DNA of 64,000 nt. Source: Clostridium_AM tanneri. Its GTDB lineage: Bacteria > Bacillota > Clostridia > Clostridiales > Clostridiaceae. How positions within the stretch are numbered: the first letter of the stretch is position 1; each line of letters starts with the position of its first letter. Shown here piece after piece: positions 25,468 to 34,161 of this stretch. A program made the position numbers and the translations under genes. A model generated the notes under the pieces. The model made no database searches and had not been told where the DNA came from. It saw nothing but the letters and a program-made list of their open reading frames with translations. Location of the stretch: NCBI RefSeq assembly GCF_033659955.1, contig NZ_JARUJP010000017.1, forward strand, positions 1-64,000, read 5' to 3'.

Positions 25468-25698
25468 ATTTATCAACTCCTTTCACCTAATATATACCGG
25501 GAATTTTTAAAAAGGTGACAGGATTCTTAAAAATAATTACAAACTCATGTTCTATATTTATTATACGGAACATAAGTTCTTATGTAAAGAGAATTCTTTC
25601 CCTAATTTTTGACATAAGTAAAGGAGAGTTTTTATTGTAAGGAGATGAAGCCTGAGAATTTTTAAAGGCTTGGTAATAGATTTAAAGGAAATATTTTA

Positions 25699-25732
25699 AG
25701 GGGTTGTCTTATACGCTGTAAGACAACCCCTT
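25699..25732. terminator. Strong hairpin after the thiamine-salvage operon
   Basis: AAGGGGTTGTCTTA-TACGC-TGTAAGACAACCCCTT, 14-bp stem. It follows the binding-protein gene of the minus-strand operon; flanking T tract is better on the plus side. Confidence 0.75.
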
Positions 25733-25738
25733 TCTCTT

Positions 25739-26758
25739 CTATTTAATTTCATCAAGATTTACATAAAAGTCTTCTGCATTAGCTTTTTCCTTTAGCAGAC
25801 CTTTTTCTTGAAGCCAGTTTATATTGTTTTCCCAAACCTTCTTGTCTTGATATAAGAAAGGTTCGTCCTTTGATTCCATCTTAGGAAGAAGAATATCTAT
25901 ACTTTGTTTTTCCACTGCCTCTATAAGAGGGAAATTATCCTTTTGCTGATTATTTAGCAATATCTTTAAGGATTTATCAGGGTTATTTTTTGTGAATTCA
26001 AAACCTTTTTTTGCAGCCTTCATAAACTTTTTCAAGGTTTCAGGTTTTTCCTTTAAAGTTTTATCACTGGTAACAAAGACTTCTTCGTAATAATTAGGTA
26101 CTCCATATTTAGATGGATCAAAGTAGTTTATTTCATGACCTTCATGCTGCATTACTGGAACTTCATGGTTTACAAGGCCCCCAGTTGTAGCATCTACCTT
26201 TTTTGTTACCATTGATGAAAGAAGTTCAAAGCCTACATCTATTACTTTTACAGAGTTTGGATCTCCCCCATCTGCTTTTACCATGGTTTTAACATATTCT
26301 GTATTTAAAGGATTTCCTGAAAATCCAATGGTTTTTCCAGATAAATCTTTAGGTGAATTTATATTTTTTTCCTTTAAGGATATTATTACGTTTAATGGTG
26401 TATGTACTATTGCTCCAATAGATTTTACTGGAACGTTTTCATTTGCTCTTGCAATTACTATATCTGGTTGATAGTAAATACCTAAGGTTGCTTTGCCTGC
26501 AGCTGGTAGTGAAAGTGGGTCTGTTGGGTTAGAAGGGTATTTGATATTAACCTTTAAGCCTTCTTCTTTAAAGTATCCATTTTCCATAGCTGCATATATA
26601 AAGGTATGTATTGCGTTTGGATACCAGTCCAGCACTAAGTCTACCTCCTCTAGTTTTTCTCCATTAGTTTTAGCTGCTTCTTTATTTGAGCAGCCTGCTG
26701 CCATAAAGGTTATAAATATAAAAGTTAATAATAGTGAGAGATATTTAAGTTTTTTCAT
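25739..26758 (-). CDS. thiY: Thiamine-pyrimidine ABC transporter substrate-binding lipoprotein (NMT1/THI5-like)
   Basis: 339 residues. Lipoprotein signal with lipobox FMAAGCSNK. The mature part begins VDLVLDWYPNAIHTFIYAAM then ENGYFKEEGLKVNIKYPSN, the NMT1/THI5 fold signature, and later GFSGNPLNTEYVKTMV. It should bind hydroxymethylpyrimidine or formylaminopyrimidine outside the cell. ATG 26758 has GGAGG 8 nt before it and shares its A with the stop of the permease (TAATG). Last gene of the TPP-riboswitch operon. The exact pyrimidine is not determined. Confidence 0.88.
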   Translation of the reverse strand: MKKLKYLSLLLTFIFITFMAAGCSNKEAAKTNGEKLEEVDLVLDWYPNAIHTFIYAAMENGYFKEEGLKVNIKYPSNPTDPLSLPAAGKATLGIYYQPDIVIARANENVPVKSIGAIVHTPLNVIISLKEKNINSPKDLSGKTIGFSGNPLNTEYVKTMVKADGGDPNSVKVIDVGFELLSSMVTKKVDATTGGLVNHEVPVMQHEGHEINYFDPSKYGVPNYYEEVFVTSDKTLKEKPETLKKFMKAAKKGFEFTKNNPDKSLKILLNNQQKDNFPLIEAVEKQSIDILLPKMESKDEPFLYQDKKVWENNINWLQEKGLLKEKANAEDFYVNLDEIK

Positions 26759-27498
26759 TACTCGTTCCTCCATTTTATTATTTTATTTTCTAAGAGATTA
26801 ATTATAAACACAAGGATAACTGCAGCAAGGGATAAAATCACTATTGGAGCAAAGACTGCTGCTCCATCTAACTGGGTCATCATCCTTTTACTAAAATAGC
26901 CAAGGCCCGATTGAGATCCAAGCCATTCACTGATGGCAGCACCTATTACACTAAGAGGCACTGCTATTTTTATTGCTGAAAAGAAATAGGGAAGGGCAGA
27001 GGGAAATTTTAATTTGATAAATATATCCCTTTTGCTTGCTCCATAAGTAATCAGCAGTTCCTCCATTTCCCTTTTAGTAGAACGAAGACCATCATATAAA
27101 TTCACCGTTATAGGAAAGAAAGTAATAAGTATAGTTACTACCACCTTACTCCAAATGCTGTATCCAAACCAAAGCACGAATATCGGTGCCAAGGCAGTAA
27201 TAGGTATGGTTTGAGTTACTACTACAATAGGATATATTGCCTTTTCTATTTTCTCATTTAAGCTCATGGTTATAGCTAGGCCTACACCTAAAACTATTGA
27301 TATAGCAAGACCTATAAAAGTAACCAACAGTGTAGAGGGAAGATGTACTAAAAAGAGAGGTTCTCTCAAAAGCCAAATCTTTTCTACAATTCTACTGGGA
27401 GAAGGAAGTATGTACATAGCATCTATATATCTTGCTAGAGCCTCCCATATTATAAAAAATACAATACTTACAATTATTGATGATTTATATTTCTTCAT
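26758..27498 (-). CDS. thiX: Thiamine-pyrimidine ABC transporter permease
   Basis: 246 residues with six helices and the BPD_transp_1 coupling motif (EELLITYGASKRDIFIKLKF, an EAA-type loop). The N-terminus YILPSPSRIVEKIW is typical of SsuC/ThiX/TauC permeases. It overlaps the ATPase gene by 4 bp and the binding protein by 1 bp, so all are coupled. With the neighbours it moves a thiamine pyrimidine precursor into the cell. Confidence 0.9.
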   Translation of the reverse strand: MKKYKSSIIVSIVFFIIWEALARYIDAMYILPSPSRIVEKIWLLREPLFLVHLPSTLLVTFIGLAISIVLGVGLAITMSLNEKIEKAIYPIVVVTQTIPITALAPIFVLWFGYSIWSKVVVTILITFFPITVNLYDGLRSTKREMEELLITYGASKRDIFIKLKFPSALPYFFSAIKIAVPLSVIGAAISEWLGSQSGLGYFSKRMMTQLDGAAVFAPIVILSLAAVILVFIINLLENKIIKWRNE

Positions 27499-28247
27499 AG
27501 TTCAATCCTCTGCTTTAATTCATTGACAAGTTCTTCTTTTATGCTAAGCATTTCAGGTTTACTTAACATATGCCTGTCCCTTGGGTAACCAAAAGGTACT
27601 ACTACTTCCTTTAATTTAGTTATAGGCCTTTCGGAAACTACAAATATTTTATTAGATAAAAACAAAGCTTCTTCAACATCGTGGGTTATAAATAATATAG
27701 TTTTATTAAGCTTTGACCATTGATTTAAAAGCCATTCCTGCATGGAAAGCTTTGTTATGGCGTCTAAGGCACTAAAGGGTTCATCTAAAAGCATAACCTC
27801 TGCACCGGTAAGGAGAGTTCTTATAAAGGAAACTCTCTGTCTCATTCCTCCAGATAAATCCTTTGGGTACTTGTTTTTATAGTTGTCTAATCCAAAGGTT
27901 TTTAAAAATTCTTCAGCCTTCTTTTTTGCATCCTTTTGTTTTTTGTTACCTACTTCTAGGGGAAGGCAAGCGTTTTCTAAAATAGTTCTCCAGGGTATCA
28001 GCAGGTCACTTTGAGGCATATACCCTATAGGATCGCTAATAGTATTAATGTTGTTATCATTAATATAGATTTCTCCATTAGAGCTTCTTTCAAGTTTAGA
28101 AATCAATCTAAATATTGTGCTCTTACCACAGCCACTGGGACCTATTATGCTTATAAATTCACCTTTATTTACATTGAAGCTTAGGTCTTTTATAAGGGTA
28201 TAGGAGTCCTCTTCGTATTTAAAGGTTACGTCACAAAACTTTAACAT
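27495..28247 (-). CDS. thiZ: Thiamine-pyrimidine ABC transporter ATP-binding protein
   Basis: 250 residues. Walker A GPSGCGKST, Q-loop YMPQSDLLIPWRTI, signature DLSGGMRQRVSFIRTL, Walker B VMLLDEPFSALD, switch His FITHDVEEALFLS. The Q-loop text places it in the SsuB/TauB/ThiZ class of nitrate/sulfonate/pyrimidine importers. It is 6 bp downstream of tenA and 4 bp overlapped with the permease gene in the riboswitch operon. Confidence 0.92.
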   Translation of the reverse strand: MLKFCDVTFKYEEDSYTLIKDLSFNVNKGEFISIIGPSGCGKSTIFRLISKLERSSNGEIYINDNNINTISDPIGYMPQSDLLIPWRTILENACLPLEVGNKKQKDAKKKAEEFLKTFGLDNYKNKYPKDLSGGMRQRVSFIRTLLTGAEVMLLDEPFSALDAITKLSMQEWLLNQWSKLNKTILFITHDVEEALFLSNKIFVVSERPITKLKEVVVPFGYPRDRHMLSKPEMLSIKEELVNELKQRIEL

Positions 28248-28253
28248 TAATAA

Positions 28254-28913
28254 TTACATCTCCTTGTTATAAGACATATCCCAAAACATTGCTTCATATT
28301 TGCTGGTATTTATAAATATTTCTTTTAATCTTTCCTTATCCTTTGGTGAAAGATTTTCTGAAAGTTCATCTACTAAATCTATAAGCCATTTAGTACATCC
28401 CACATATTCCTTTGATATATATCCTCTAATCCATTCACCATAAAATTCGTGGTCTACAGCACCAGGGTTTTTGCTTAAGTTTCTGCCAATTTCTAAATAG
28501 CTCCACATACAAGCCAGTAGAGAAACGGATACCTCTGGCAGCCCGCCTATTTGTGACACAGCAAGCATGTAGTTGGTGTATGAGATATTTGCAAGAGAAG
28601 CCTTTGTATTTTCAATTTCTTCATAGGTAATGCCCAGTCTTTTCATATAGGAGCGGTGAATACTCATTTCTCCATTTAGAATGTTGTTCACCATGCTGGA
28701 AAAGCCCTGCATTATATCTTCTCTATCTGCCTTTACTATGCCTAATGCATAAACCTTGGCATAGTCTAGAAGGTATATGTAATCTTGAATCATGTAAAAT
28801 TTAAACTTGTCTATTTCTAGAGTGCCATTGCCTATTCCCTTTACAAAAGGATGGGTATAATAGGATTCCCAAATTTCTTTAACGCTTTCATACAAGCTTT
28901 CTGAAAACTTCAT
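28254..28913 (-). CDS. tenA: TenA-family aminopyrimidine aminohydrolase (thiaminase II)
   Basis: 219 residues, all-helical TenA fold. Motifs: HPFVKGIGNGTLEIDKFKFY, IQDYIYLLDYAKVYALG, the catalytic Cys in SLLACMWSYLEIG, and HEFYGEWIRGYISKEY near the end. TenA hydrolyses aminopyrimidine breakdown products of thiamine to hydroxymethylpyrimidine for thiamine synthesis. ATG 28913 is chosen: AGGAGG lies 7 nt upstream, while an upstream start at 28961 would lie inside the riboswitch terminator. First gene of the operon, right after a TPP riboswitch, so repressed when thiamine pyrophosphate is plentiful. Confidence 0.93.
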   Translation of the reverse strand: MKFSESLYESVKEIWESYYTHPFVKGIGNGTLEIDKFKFYMIQDYIYLLDYAKVYALGIVKADREDIMQGFSSMVNNILNGEMSIHRSYMKRLGITYEEIENTKASLANISYTNYMLAVSQIGGLPEVSVSLLACMWSYLEIGRNLSKNPGAVDHEFYGEWIRGYISKEYVGCTKWLIDLVDELSENLSPKDKERLKEIFINTSKYEAMFWDMSYNKEM

Positions 28914-28945
28914 ATTAGTGCCTCCTAATTTATAAAAATTTGAAA

Positions 28946-28980
28946 AATAAAAAAGGTACAAACCAGAGGAGGTTTGTACC
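28946..28980 (-). terminator. Riboswitch-controlled terminator before tenA
   Basis: On the minus strand GGTACAAACC-TCCTCT-GGTTTGTACC is followed by six T residues, 33 nt before the tenA start. AAACCTC in the 5' arm is complementary to GAGGTTT right after the TPP aptamer, which gives an antiterminator, so the element can switch transcription off when TPP binds. Confidence 0.85.
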
Positions 28981-29013
28981 TATGTCTTTAAAACTATAAA
29001 GGTATTTTTAAAA

Positions 29014-29112
29014 TACATGAAACCTCTTCCTACGCTGGCATTATCCAGATCAGGTTATAGGGTCAAAGAATTACATTCTTAATCTCAGCTGATAACATCA
29101 GCCCCCCTGGGA
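29014..29112 (-). ncRNA. TPP riboswitch (THI element)
   Basis: On the minus strand the conserved aptamer parts appear in order: GGGGGGCTGATG, the CTGAGATT pyrimidine-sensor bulge, a variable stem, GACCCTATAACCTGATCTGG with ATAATGCCAGCGTAGGAAG. The last block is nearly identical to the Rfam-type TPP consensus. It controls tenA and the transporter genes downstream through the hairpin at 28946-28980. Confidence 0.97.
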
Positions 29113-29181
29113 TTGGTAAATTATTAAATTTTCCTACAAGGTCATATTACTACAATGAATTGGTAAGGTCAAGATATATTT

Positions 29182-29240
29182 GGGGACGGTTTGCAATTTT
29201 TCTTTAAGTTTCTAATTGATGAAAAATTGCAAACCGTCCC
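29182..29240. repeat. REP-like repeat locus 2 (perfect palindrome)
   Basis: GGGGACGGTTTGCAATTTTTC on the left pairs completely with GAAAAATTGCAAACCGTCCC on the right. This locus has the rare core TTTGCAA, present in both arms. Confidence 0.88.
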
Positions 29241-29381
29241 TTAATCCTTGAATAATTGTGGACAATGCCTTAGATTTTTATGATAGAATATAAATACTAA
29301 GGAAATATTATTTTGCGTCATGTCAGTATTATGTCGTAAAAAGCTATAAGTCATAATTAAAACTATTGGGGGTCACAGAAA

Positions 29382-30101
29382 TTGAGAGATATTATACGAC
29401 TAGAAAATATAAATAAAACTTATGGAAAAAATGCTAAGACTCATGTACTTCATGATATTAATTTATCAATAAAGGAAGGATCTTTTAATTCAATAATAGG
29501 GGCTTCCGGCAGTGGGAAAACTACTTTGCTAAATATAATAGGAACTTTAGATAAGCCTACTGATGGGCAGATTTACATAGATGGCAAAAGGACAGATAAC
29601 ATGAGTAGAAGGGCATTGGCAGGTCTTAGAAATAAGACCATAGGTTTCATATTCCAATTTCATTATTTATTGCCAGAGTTTAATGCTCTAGAAAATGTTC
29701 TTATGCCTCATACTATAAGCAAGTTTTTCTGTGGAAGAAAGACTAGGGAAAAAGCTGAAGAGCTTCTTGATCTGGTGCAGTTATCAGATTTTAAGAGTAA
29801 GAAAGTCTATGATTTGTCCGGTGGACAGCAGCAGAGGGTAGCTATTGCTAGGGCGCTTATGAACGAACCTAAGATTATACTGGCAGATGAACCTACAGGA
29901 AACCTAGATTCTAAGTCTGCTAAGGGAGTTTATGATATATTCAGGAATGTTAACAGAGAGTTTAATACTACTTTTGTAATTATAACTCACGATGATAGGA
30001 TAGCAAAAAAGGCAGATAGAATAATAAAAATAAATGATGGTGTAGTTTTCGATGTAGATAGAAGTATAGAAAGGGAAAAGAAAGATGTTTGCATCCTTTA
30101 A
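29382..30101 (+). CDS. LolD/MacB-type ABC transporter ATP-binding protein
   Basis: 239 residues. Walker A GASGSGKTT, Q-loop FIFQFHYLLPEFNALENV, signature LSGGQQQRVAIARAL, Walker B IILADEPTGNLD, switch ITHDD. FQFHYLLPEF is typical of LolD. The start is TTG 29384-29386 region (frame start 29382 by codon position), with GGGGGT 9 nt before it. It overlaps the permease gene by 17 bp, giving a complete ATPase-permease pair. It may also serve the orphan paralogous permease at 5086-6240, since the two permeases share their coupling loop. Confidence 0.92.
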   Translation: MRDIIRLENINKTYGKNAKTHVLHDINLSIKEGSFNSIIGASGSGKTTLLNIIGTLDKPTDGQIYIDGKRTDNMSRRALAGLRNKTIGFIFQFHYLLPEFNALENVLMPHTISKFFCGRKTREKAEELLDLVQLSDFKSKKVYDLSGGQQQRVAIARALMNEPKIILADEPTGNLDSKSAKGVYDIFRNVNREFNTTFVIITHDDRIAKKADRIIKINDGVVFDVDRSIEREKKDVCIL

Positions 30102-31242
30102 AATAGCCTGGAGATTTTTGAAAAATAATAAGGCACAAACTTTAATTATAATATTAGGTATAGCAATAGGTGTATCAGTCCAAATATTTTTAGGACTTTT
30201 AAGTAAGGGTGTTGATGCAACATTGCTAGATAAAATTATAGGAAGCTCTTCTCATATAACAGTCTATTTTTCAAAGGGAGGAATGGAAGAATGGGAGAGT
30301 AAGAAGGAAAAAATTCAAGCCTTAGGCAGTGATATAAAAACTGTGCTGCCGGTGGCTGAACATCAGGTTTTTATAAAGTTGAAGGACATGAATGAGCCTG
30401 TTAGATTAAGAGGAATTACATCAAAAGAAGCTAATCTTTTATATAACTTAGAAGACAAAACCTACGAGGGAAAGATGATAAAGGAAGCTAAAGAGGCTTT
30501 GGTTGGCAGGGAGTTAAAGGAGAGATTAGACTTAAAACTCGGAGATAAGTTTAATATAGTAACTATTGATAACAAAAATTTAGAACTTACAGTGACAGGG
30601 TTTTATGATTTAGGTTCTGCTAAGCTTAATAGACAGTGGGTCTTTACAGATTTAAAGACCTCTCAGGATTTAATAGGATTTGGAAATAAAATAACTTCAA
30701 TTGAAATATCTGCAGTTAACCCTTATAACGCAGATATCTTAGAGAAGAAGGTAGAGGAAAGTTTAAATAATAAAAACTTAAAAGTAGATAACTGGAAAAG
30801 TCAAAACAAGCTTTTAGTAAGTGGTATAATTGGACAAAGAGTTTGCACTATTATAATTCAGGTTTTCGTATTACTTGCAGCGGTGTTAAGTATAATGAGT
30901 ATATTGGGAATAACAGCAACCCAAAAGTATAAGCAGATAGGAATATTAAAGGCTATGGGTGTAGAAGATAGTTCTGTAGCTAGTATTTTCTTTGTTCAAG
31001 CTTTTATATTAGGGGTAATTGCAACATTATTTGGAGTAGGGCTTAATATTATGTATATAAAGGCTTTTAATAGATACATAACTTTAGAAGGGAAGCCCTT
31101 GGTAGATATAGTTATTGACAACAAGTTCATAATAATATCCTCTTTAATTGATATAACTGCTTCAACCTTAGCGGCCTTTTTTCCGGCAGCAAAGTCCTAT
31201 AGATTAAGTCCTGTTGAAGTTATAGGAGGACAGAATGCTTAA
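30085..31242 (+). CDS. FtsX/LolE-type ABC transporter permease
   Basis: 385 residues with the same layout as the paralogue at 5086: helix 1 (about 17-40), extracytoplasmic domain (45-235), three C-terminal helices, and the coupling stretch QKYKQIGILKAMGVEDSSVA. The end is AAKSYRLSPVEVIGGQNA. By eye well over half of the residues match the paralogue, including QTLIIILGIAIGVSVQIFLG. Cotranslated with the ATPase before it. Probable role: release or export of a lipophilic substrate. Confidence 0.9.
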   Translation: MFASFKIAWRFLKNNKAQTLIIILGIAIGVSVQIFLGLLSKGVDATLLDKIIGSSSHITVYFSKGGMEEWESKKEKIQALGSDIKTVLPVAEHQVFIKLKDMNEPVRLRGITSKEANLLYNLEDKTYEGKMIKEAKEALVGRELKERLDLKLGDKFNIVTIDNKNLELTVTGFYDLGSAKLNRQWVFTDLKTSQDLIGFGNKITSIEISAVNPYNADILEKKVEESLNNKNLKVDNWKSQNKLLVSGIIGQRVCTIIIQVFVLLAAVLSIMSILGITATQKYKQIGILKAMGVEDSSVASIFFVQAFILGVIATLFGVGLNIMYIKAFNRYITLEGKPLVDIVIDNKFIIISSLIDITASTLAAFFPAAKSYRLSPVEVIGGQNA

Positions 31243-31396
31243 GTTTAGAAGTAACAATTTAATAGATATTAGTAGTGAAGACTTTACTGTCAATCATACA
31301 CTGCTCTAGAATAGGAGCGTTGCTAAGGGCAGTTAAGTAAAGTGACGCCAAGATTCATATAGATAATAAGCAAAAATGGGAATCAGGAGTGATGTA

Positions 31397-32038
31397 ATGA
31401 GTAAGATGAAAAATAAAAGAGGGTTTCTTATAGTTATTACTCTAATAACAATATTAATACTATCATTAGGAGCGTTATTTAGCTTAGTATCGTGGAATCA
31501 TTCTTACGTTGTTCCAAAGGTAAAAGTATCCTTTGATCTTATTGATAAGGGAATAAAAGCTCAAAGCAAAGGTGTAATGGAACTTAATAATGATGAGCTA
31601 AATGGCATTATAGCTTTTTATTCTAGTGGAAAGAAGACTTATGATGACTTAACTATAAAGGGAATCCACGGAGAGATGTCTGGGGACAGTTTACAATTTT
31701 TCATACCTTCCAGCTATAAAGGTATTAGTTTTCTATTGCGTACAGAAGGAAACTTAGGATTCAAGGAAGGTAAAGCTCAGTATATTGTGAATAAGGTCTA
31801 TTTAGGTAAGCTGCCTATTTCTAAGGACTTTGTTTTAAATAAGCTTAAAAATGTTATGACAGGGACTATGGCTGCAGATAACTCTAGCATTTATTTAGAT
31901 TTAAGTAGTATGCCTGTTAAGATTAAAGATGTTAAGGTTAGGGGTAGTATACTTGTTGTGGAAGTAGAGAAGGTTTCAGGGATTTATGAGGAGAGATTAA
32001 AGTTTTTAGAGAATATGATAAAGGATTTTATTAAATAG
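31397..32038 (+). CDS. YpmS-like (DUF2140) membrane-anchored protein, with a repeat arm in its coding sequence
   Basis: 213 residues. One N-terminal helix (about 11-32) and an outside domain with YVVPKVKVSFDLIDK, LNNDELNGIIAFY and YIVNKVYLGKLPISKDFVLN, as in the YpmS/DUF2140 family. ATG 31397 is chosen for AGGAG 7 nt upstream. At 31682-31702 the gene contains a near-perfect arm of the dispersed repeat, read as GDSLQFF in SGDSLQFFIPSSYKG. It follows the ABC pair by 154 bp; function not known. Confidence 0.65.
   Translation: MSKMKNKRGFLIVITLITILILSLGALFSLVSWNHSYVVPKVKVSFDLIDKGIKAQSKGVMELNNDELNGIIAFYSSGKKTYDDLTIKGIHGEMSGDSLQFFIPSSYKGISFLLRTEGNLGFKEGKAQYIVNKVYLGKLPISKDFVLNKLKNVMTGTMAADNSSIYLDLSSMPVKIKDVKVRGSILVVEVEKVSGIYEERLKFLENMIKDFIK
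31682..31702 (+). repeat. REP-like arm inside the YpmS-like gene
   Basis: GGGGACAGTTTACAATTTTTC, identical to arms in the intergenic copies, read in frame as G-D-S-L-Q-F-F. Confidence 0.85.
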
Positions 32039-32044
32039 AGGTAT

Positions 32045-32157
32045 GGGGACAGTTCACAACTATTCGACAAGCAAGGGGACGGTCTACAATTATTCCATTG
32101 ATGAATAATTGTAGACCGTCCCCTTGTTTTTGTTGTTGAATAGTTGTGAACTGTCCC
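32045..32157. repeat. REP-like repeat locus 4 (nested double palindrome)
   Basis: The outer arms GGGGACAGTTCACAACTATTC (32045-) and GAATAGTTGTGAACTGTCCC (-32157) pair fully. In their loop sits a second palindrome, GGGGACGGTCTACAATTATTC (32075-) with GAATAATTGTAGACCGTCCCC (-32123), also fully paired. Each palindrome has its own core variant (TTCACAAC against TCTACAAT), so a whole hairpin appears to have landed in the loop of another. Confidence 0.9.
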
Positions 32158-32523
32158 ACATAGACTTCACTATTTGATAGCAAAAAGGTTGTCTTATAAA
32201 TTAATATTAATAACCTCATTATGTAATTTGTAGAAGAAAGTTATCGATTATTTTCTTAAAATATAGCACAAAGAGGCTTATATCAATGATTTCAGTCATT
32301 TGCATGCTTGTACCAAAATATGAAGGAATAAATTCATATTCCATTAGATGTGCAAGCTAGAAATTTCTTTGTATAGATAACTATATTCAAATGTAATACA
32401 ATAAAACACGTAGCAGATACAAGATAATAACTAATAAAGAGAACAGTTTAGAAGATATTAAAAATTTTGTATGTAAAATATTAAATTATTAATATAATAA
32501 AAAAACTTAGGAGGAATCATTTA
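32158..32523 (+). other. Leader of the first CWB2 gene with a folded segment
   Basis: No gene seen. At 32306-32357 GCTTGTAC pairs with GTGCAAGC (one G-U) around an inner ATATGAA/TTCATAT stem, making a two-stem structure about 165 nt before the start codon. AT-rich promoter-like sequence follows and AGGAGG precedes the ATG. I could not match it to a known riboswitch. Confidence 0.4.
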
Positions 32524-34002
32524 ATGAATAAAAAAAGTATAGGTACAATTTCAGCAGTAGCTTTTGCAGCAATATTATTATCTAATTCAGCAACAGCGGT
32601 TAAGGTTTCAGCAGAGGAAGTAGTTGAAAGCAGGTTATTAAGAGCTGGAGGAGAGGATAGATACGGGACTTCTGTAAAAGTGTCTCAAATAGGCTGGTTA
32701 GATGGTACTAAGAATGTAATCATTGCTAGTGGAGAAGGTTACGCTGATGCTCTTTCTGCCGCGCCACTTGCCAAGGCGAAGGATGCACCGATACTTTTGA
32801 CTGAGTCAAAAAGCTTAAACTCTCAAACTTTAGAGGAGCTTAAAAGATTAAATGATAAGGTTAAGATAGAGAATATATATGTTATTGGGGGAACTGGTTC
32901 AGTATCTGAGGGAGCTTATAATAAGTTGAAAAGTGAATTTGGCAATGCAAATGTAGACAGGTTATGGGGAAATGACAGATACGAAACTGCCGTTGCCGTT
33001 GCAGAAAAGTTAGGTGTAACAGATAAAATAGTTCTAGCATCTGGTGATGGTTATGCAGATGCACTATCAGCAGCGCCTATTGCAGCTATGAAGGGAATGC
33101 CAATTCTTCTAACAGAAAGCAAAGAACTTTCAAAGCCTACAGAGGAATTTATAAAGAAACATTCAAGTATAAATAAGACCTACGTAATAGGCGGAACTGC
33201 TTCCGTTGGTGATGCAACTAAAGACAAAGTGCCAGGGGCAGAAAGACTTGGAGGAGCAGATAGATTTGAAACAAATACAGTAGTAATGAATTATTTTGCT
33301 GAGGATTTTGACTTAACAGGAGTATTAACAGCTCTAGGAGAGGGTCCTACTGGAAATGAGTTTGCAGATGCTCTATCAGGAGCTGCTCTTGCAGGAAAAG
33401 CTAATTCTCCTATAATACTTGTGAACAAGGAAGTGCCAGAGACTACTAGGAACTTTATACAGTCCAGGCTCTCACCTAGCACTTATATATTAGCCATTGG
33501 TGGAGAGGGCGTTATATCAGATTCATTAATACTATCCATGAGTATAAATGCAGATTTCTTAGATGAAGCGGACAAAACTTACACAGATAACTATGATGGA
33601 AATGTAGATATTATAGCAGACAATGTAACTCTTAAGGGAAATGTAAAGGGTGACTTATATTTAGAAGGAAATAATGCTACTGTTTCTGACATAACTGTAG
33701 ATGGGACTATCTATGTAAATCCAGGTGAGGATGGAATTGTAAATATTAAGTCAGTAACTGCAAAGAAGATAGTTGTACTTTCTGGAACAAAAGAAAACAT
33801 CCATTTAGAAGATGTTAAAGCTGAGGTAGTTGGTCTTGAAATTGACAATGACACACAAACTAAACCAGATGAAAGTACAGGAGCAGTAAATGAAGTAGAA
33901 GATACAACGGTAGATTCAACTAAGCCAGATGTGATAGAAGATAATTCTAATCAAAATAGCACTGATGTAAAAGTTGAAGAGGAAACTCAAATCAATAATT
34001 AG
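32524..34002 (+). CDS. Cell surface protein with three CWB2 repeats and a beta-solenoid-like tail
   Basis: 492 residues. Signal peptide (1-31, cut near KVSA). Three CWB2 modules (about 38-130, 140-235, 240-345), each with RL.G.DRY.T.V and G.GYADALSAAPLA-type motifs (LRAGGEDRYGTSVKVSQIG, LWGNDRYETAVAVAEKLG, LGGADRFETNTVV). These bind an anionic cell-wall polymer in clostridia. Residues 350-440 are short hydrophobic repeats (DNVTLKGNVKGDLYLEGNNA, VSDITVDGTIYVNPG) suggestive of a right-handed beta-solenoid like a bactofilin. The end is an acidic Asp/Thr/Asn tail. The pseudogene at 36.7 kb shares the solenoid motif. Confidence 0.9.
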   Translation: MNKKSIGTISAVAFAAILLSNSATAVKVSAEEVVESRLLRAGGEDRYGTSVKVSQIGWLDGTKNVIIASGEGYADALSAAPLAKAKDAPILLTESKSLNSQTLEELKRLNDKVKIENIYVIGGTGSVSEGAYNKLKSEFGNANVDRLWGNDRYETAVAVAEKLGVTDKIVLASGDGYADALSAAPIAAMKGMPILLTESKELSKPTEEFIKKHSSINKTYVIGGTASVGDATKDKVPGAERLGGADRFETNTVVMNYFAEDFDLTGVLTALGEGPTGNEFADALSGAALAGKANSPIILVNKEVPETTRNFIQSRLSPSTYILAIGGEGVISDSLILSMSINADFLDEADKTYTDNYDGNVDIIADNVTLKGNVKGDLYLEGNNATVSDITVDGTIYVNPGEDGIVNIKSVTAKKIVVLSGTKENIHLEDVKAEVVGLEIDNDTQTKPDESTGAVNEVEDTTVDSTKPDVIEDNSNQNSTDVKVEEETQINN

Positions 34003-34010
34003 AACTTTAT

Positions 34011-34065
34011 GGGGACAGTCTACAATTATTACACATTTATTGTGTTAAAAATTGTAGACTGTCCC
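34011..34065. repeat. REP-like repeat locus 5 (palindrome after the first CWB2 gene)
   Basis: GGGGACAGTCTACAATTATTA and the inverted AAAAATTGTAGACTGTCCC; the core TCTACAATT is exactly matched between arms. It starts 8 bp after the stop codon and ends TTTTC, so it may also terminate. Confidence 0.88.
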
Positions 34066-34161
34066 TTTTCTTTACGCAGATTTTTCATACTAAACTTAAT
34101 TGCATTAAATAATTGTTTAAATTAAATGAGACTAATCTCTATAAATACCCTTGTATCTTTA

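Noticed and set aside
28914..28961. Upstream start of TenA
   Set aside because: The added residues would be translated from the riboswitch terminator hairpin.
32158..32523. c-di-GMP riboswitch before the CWB2 gene
   Set aside because: The stems seen do not contain the conserved GEMM core or the tetraloop/receptor.
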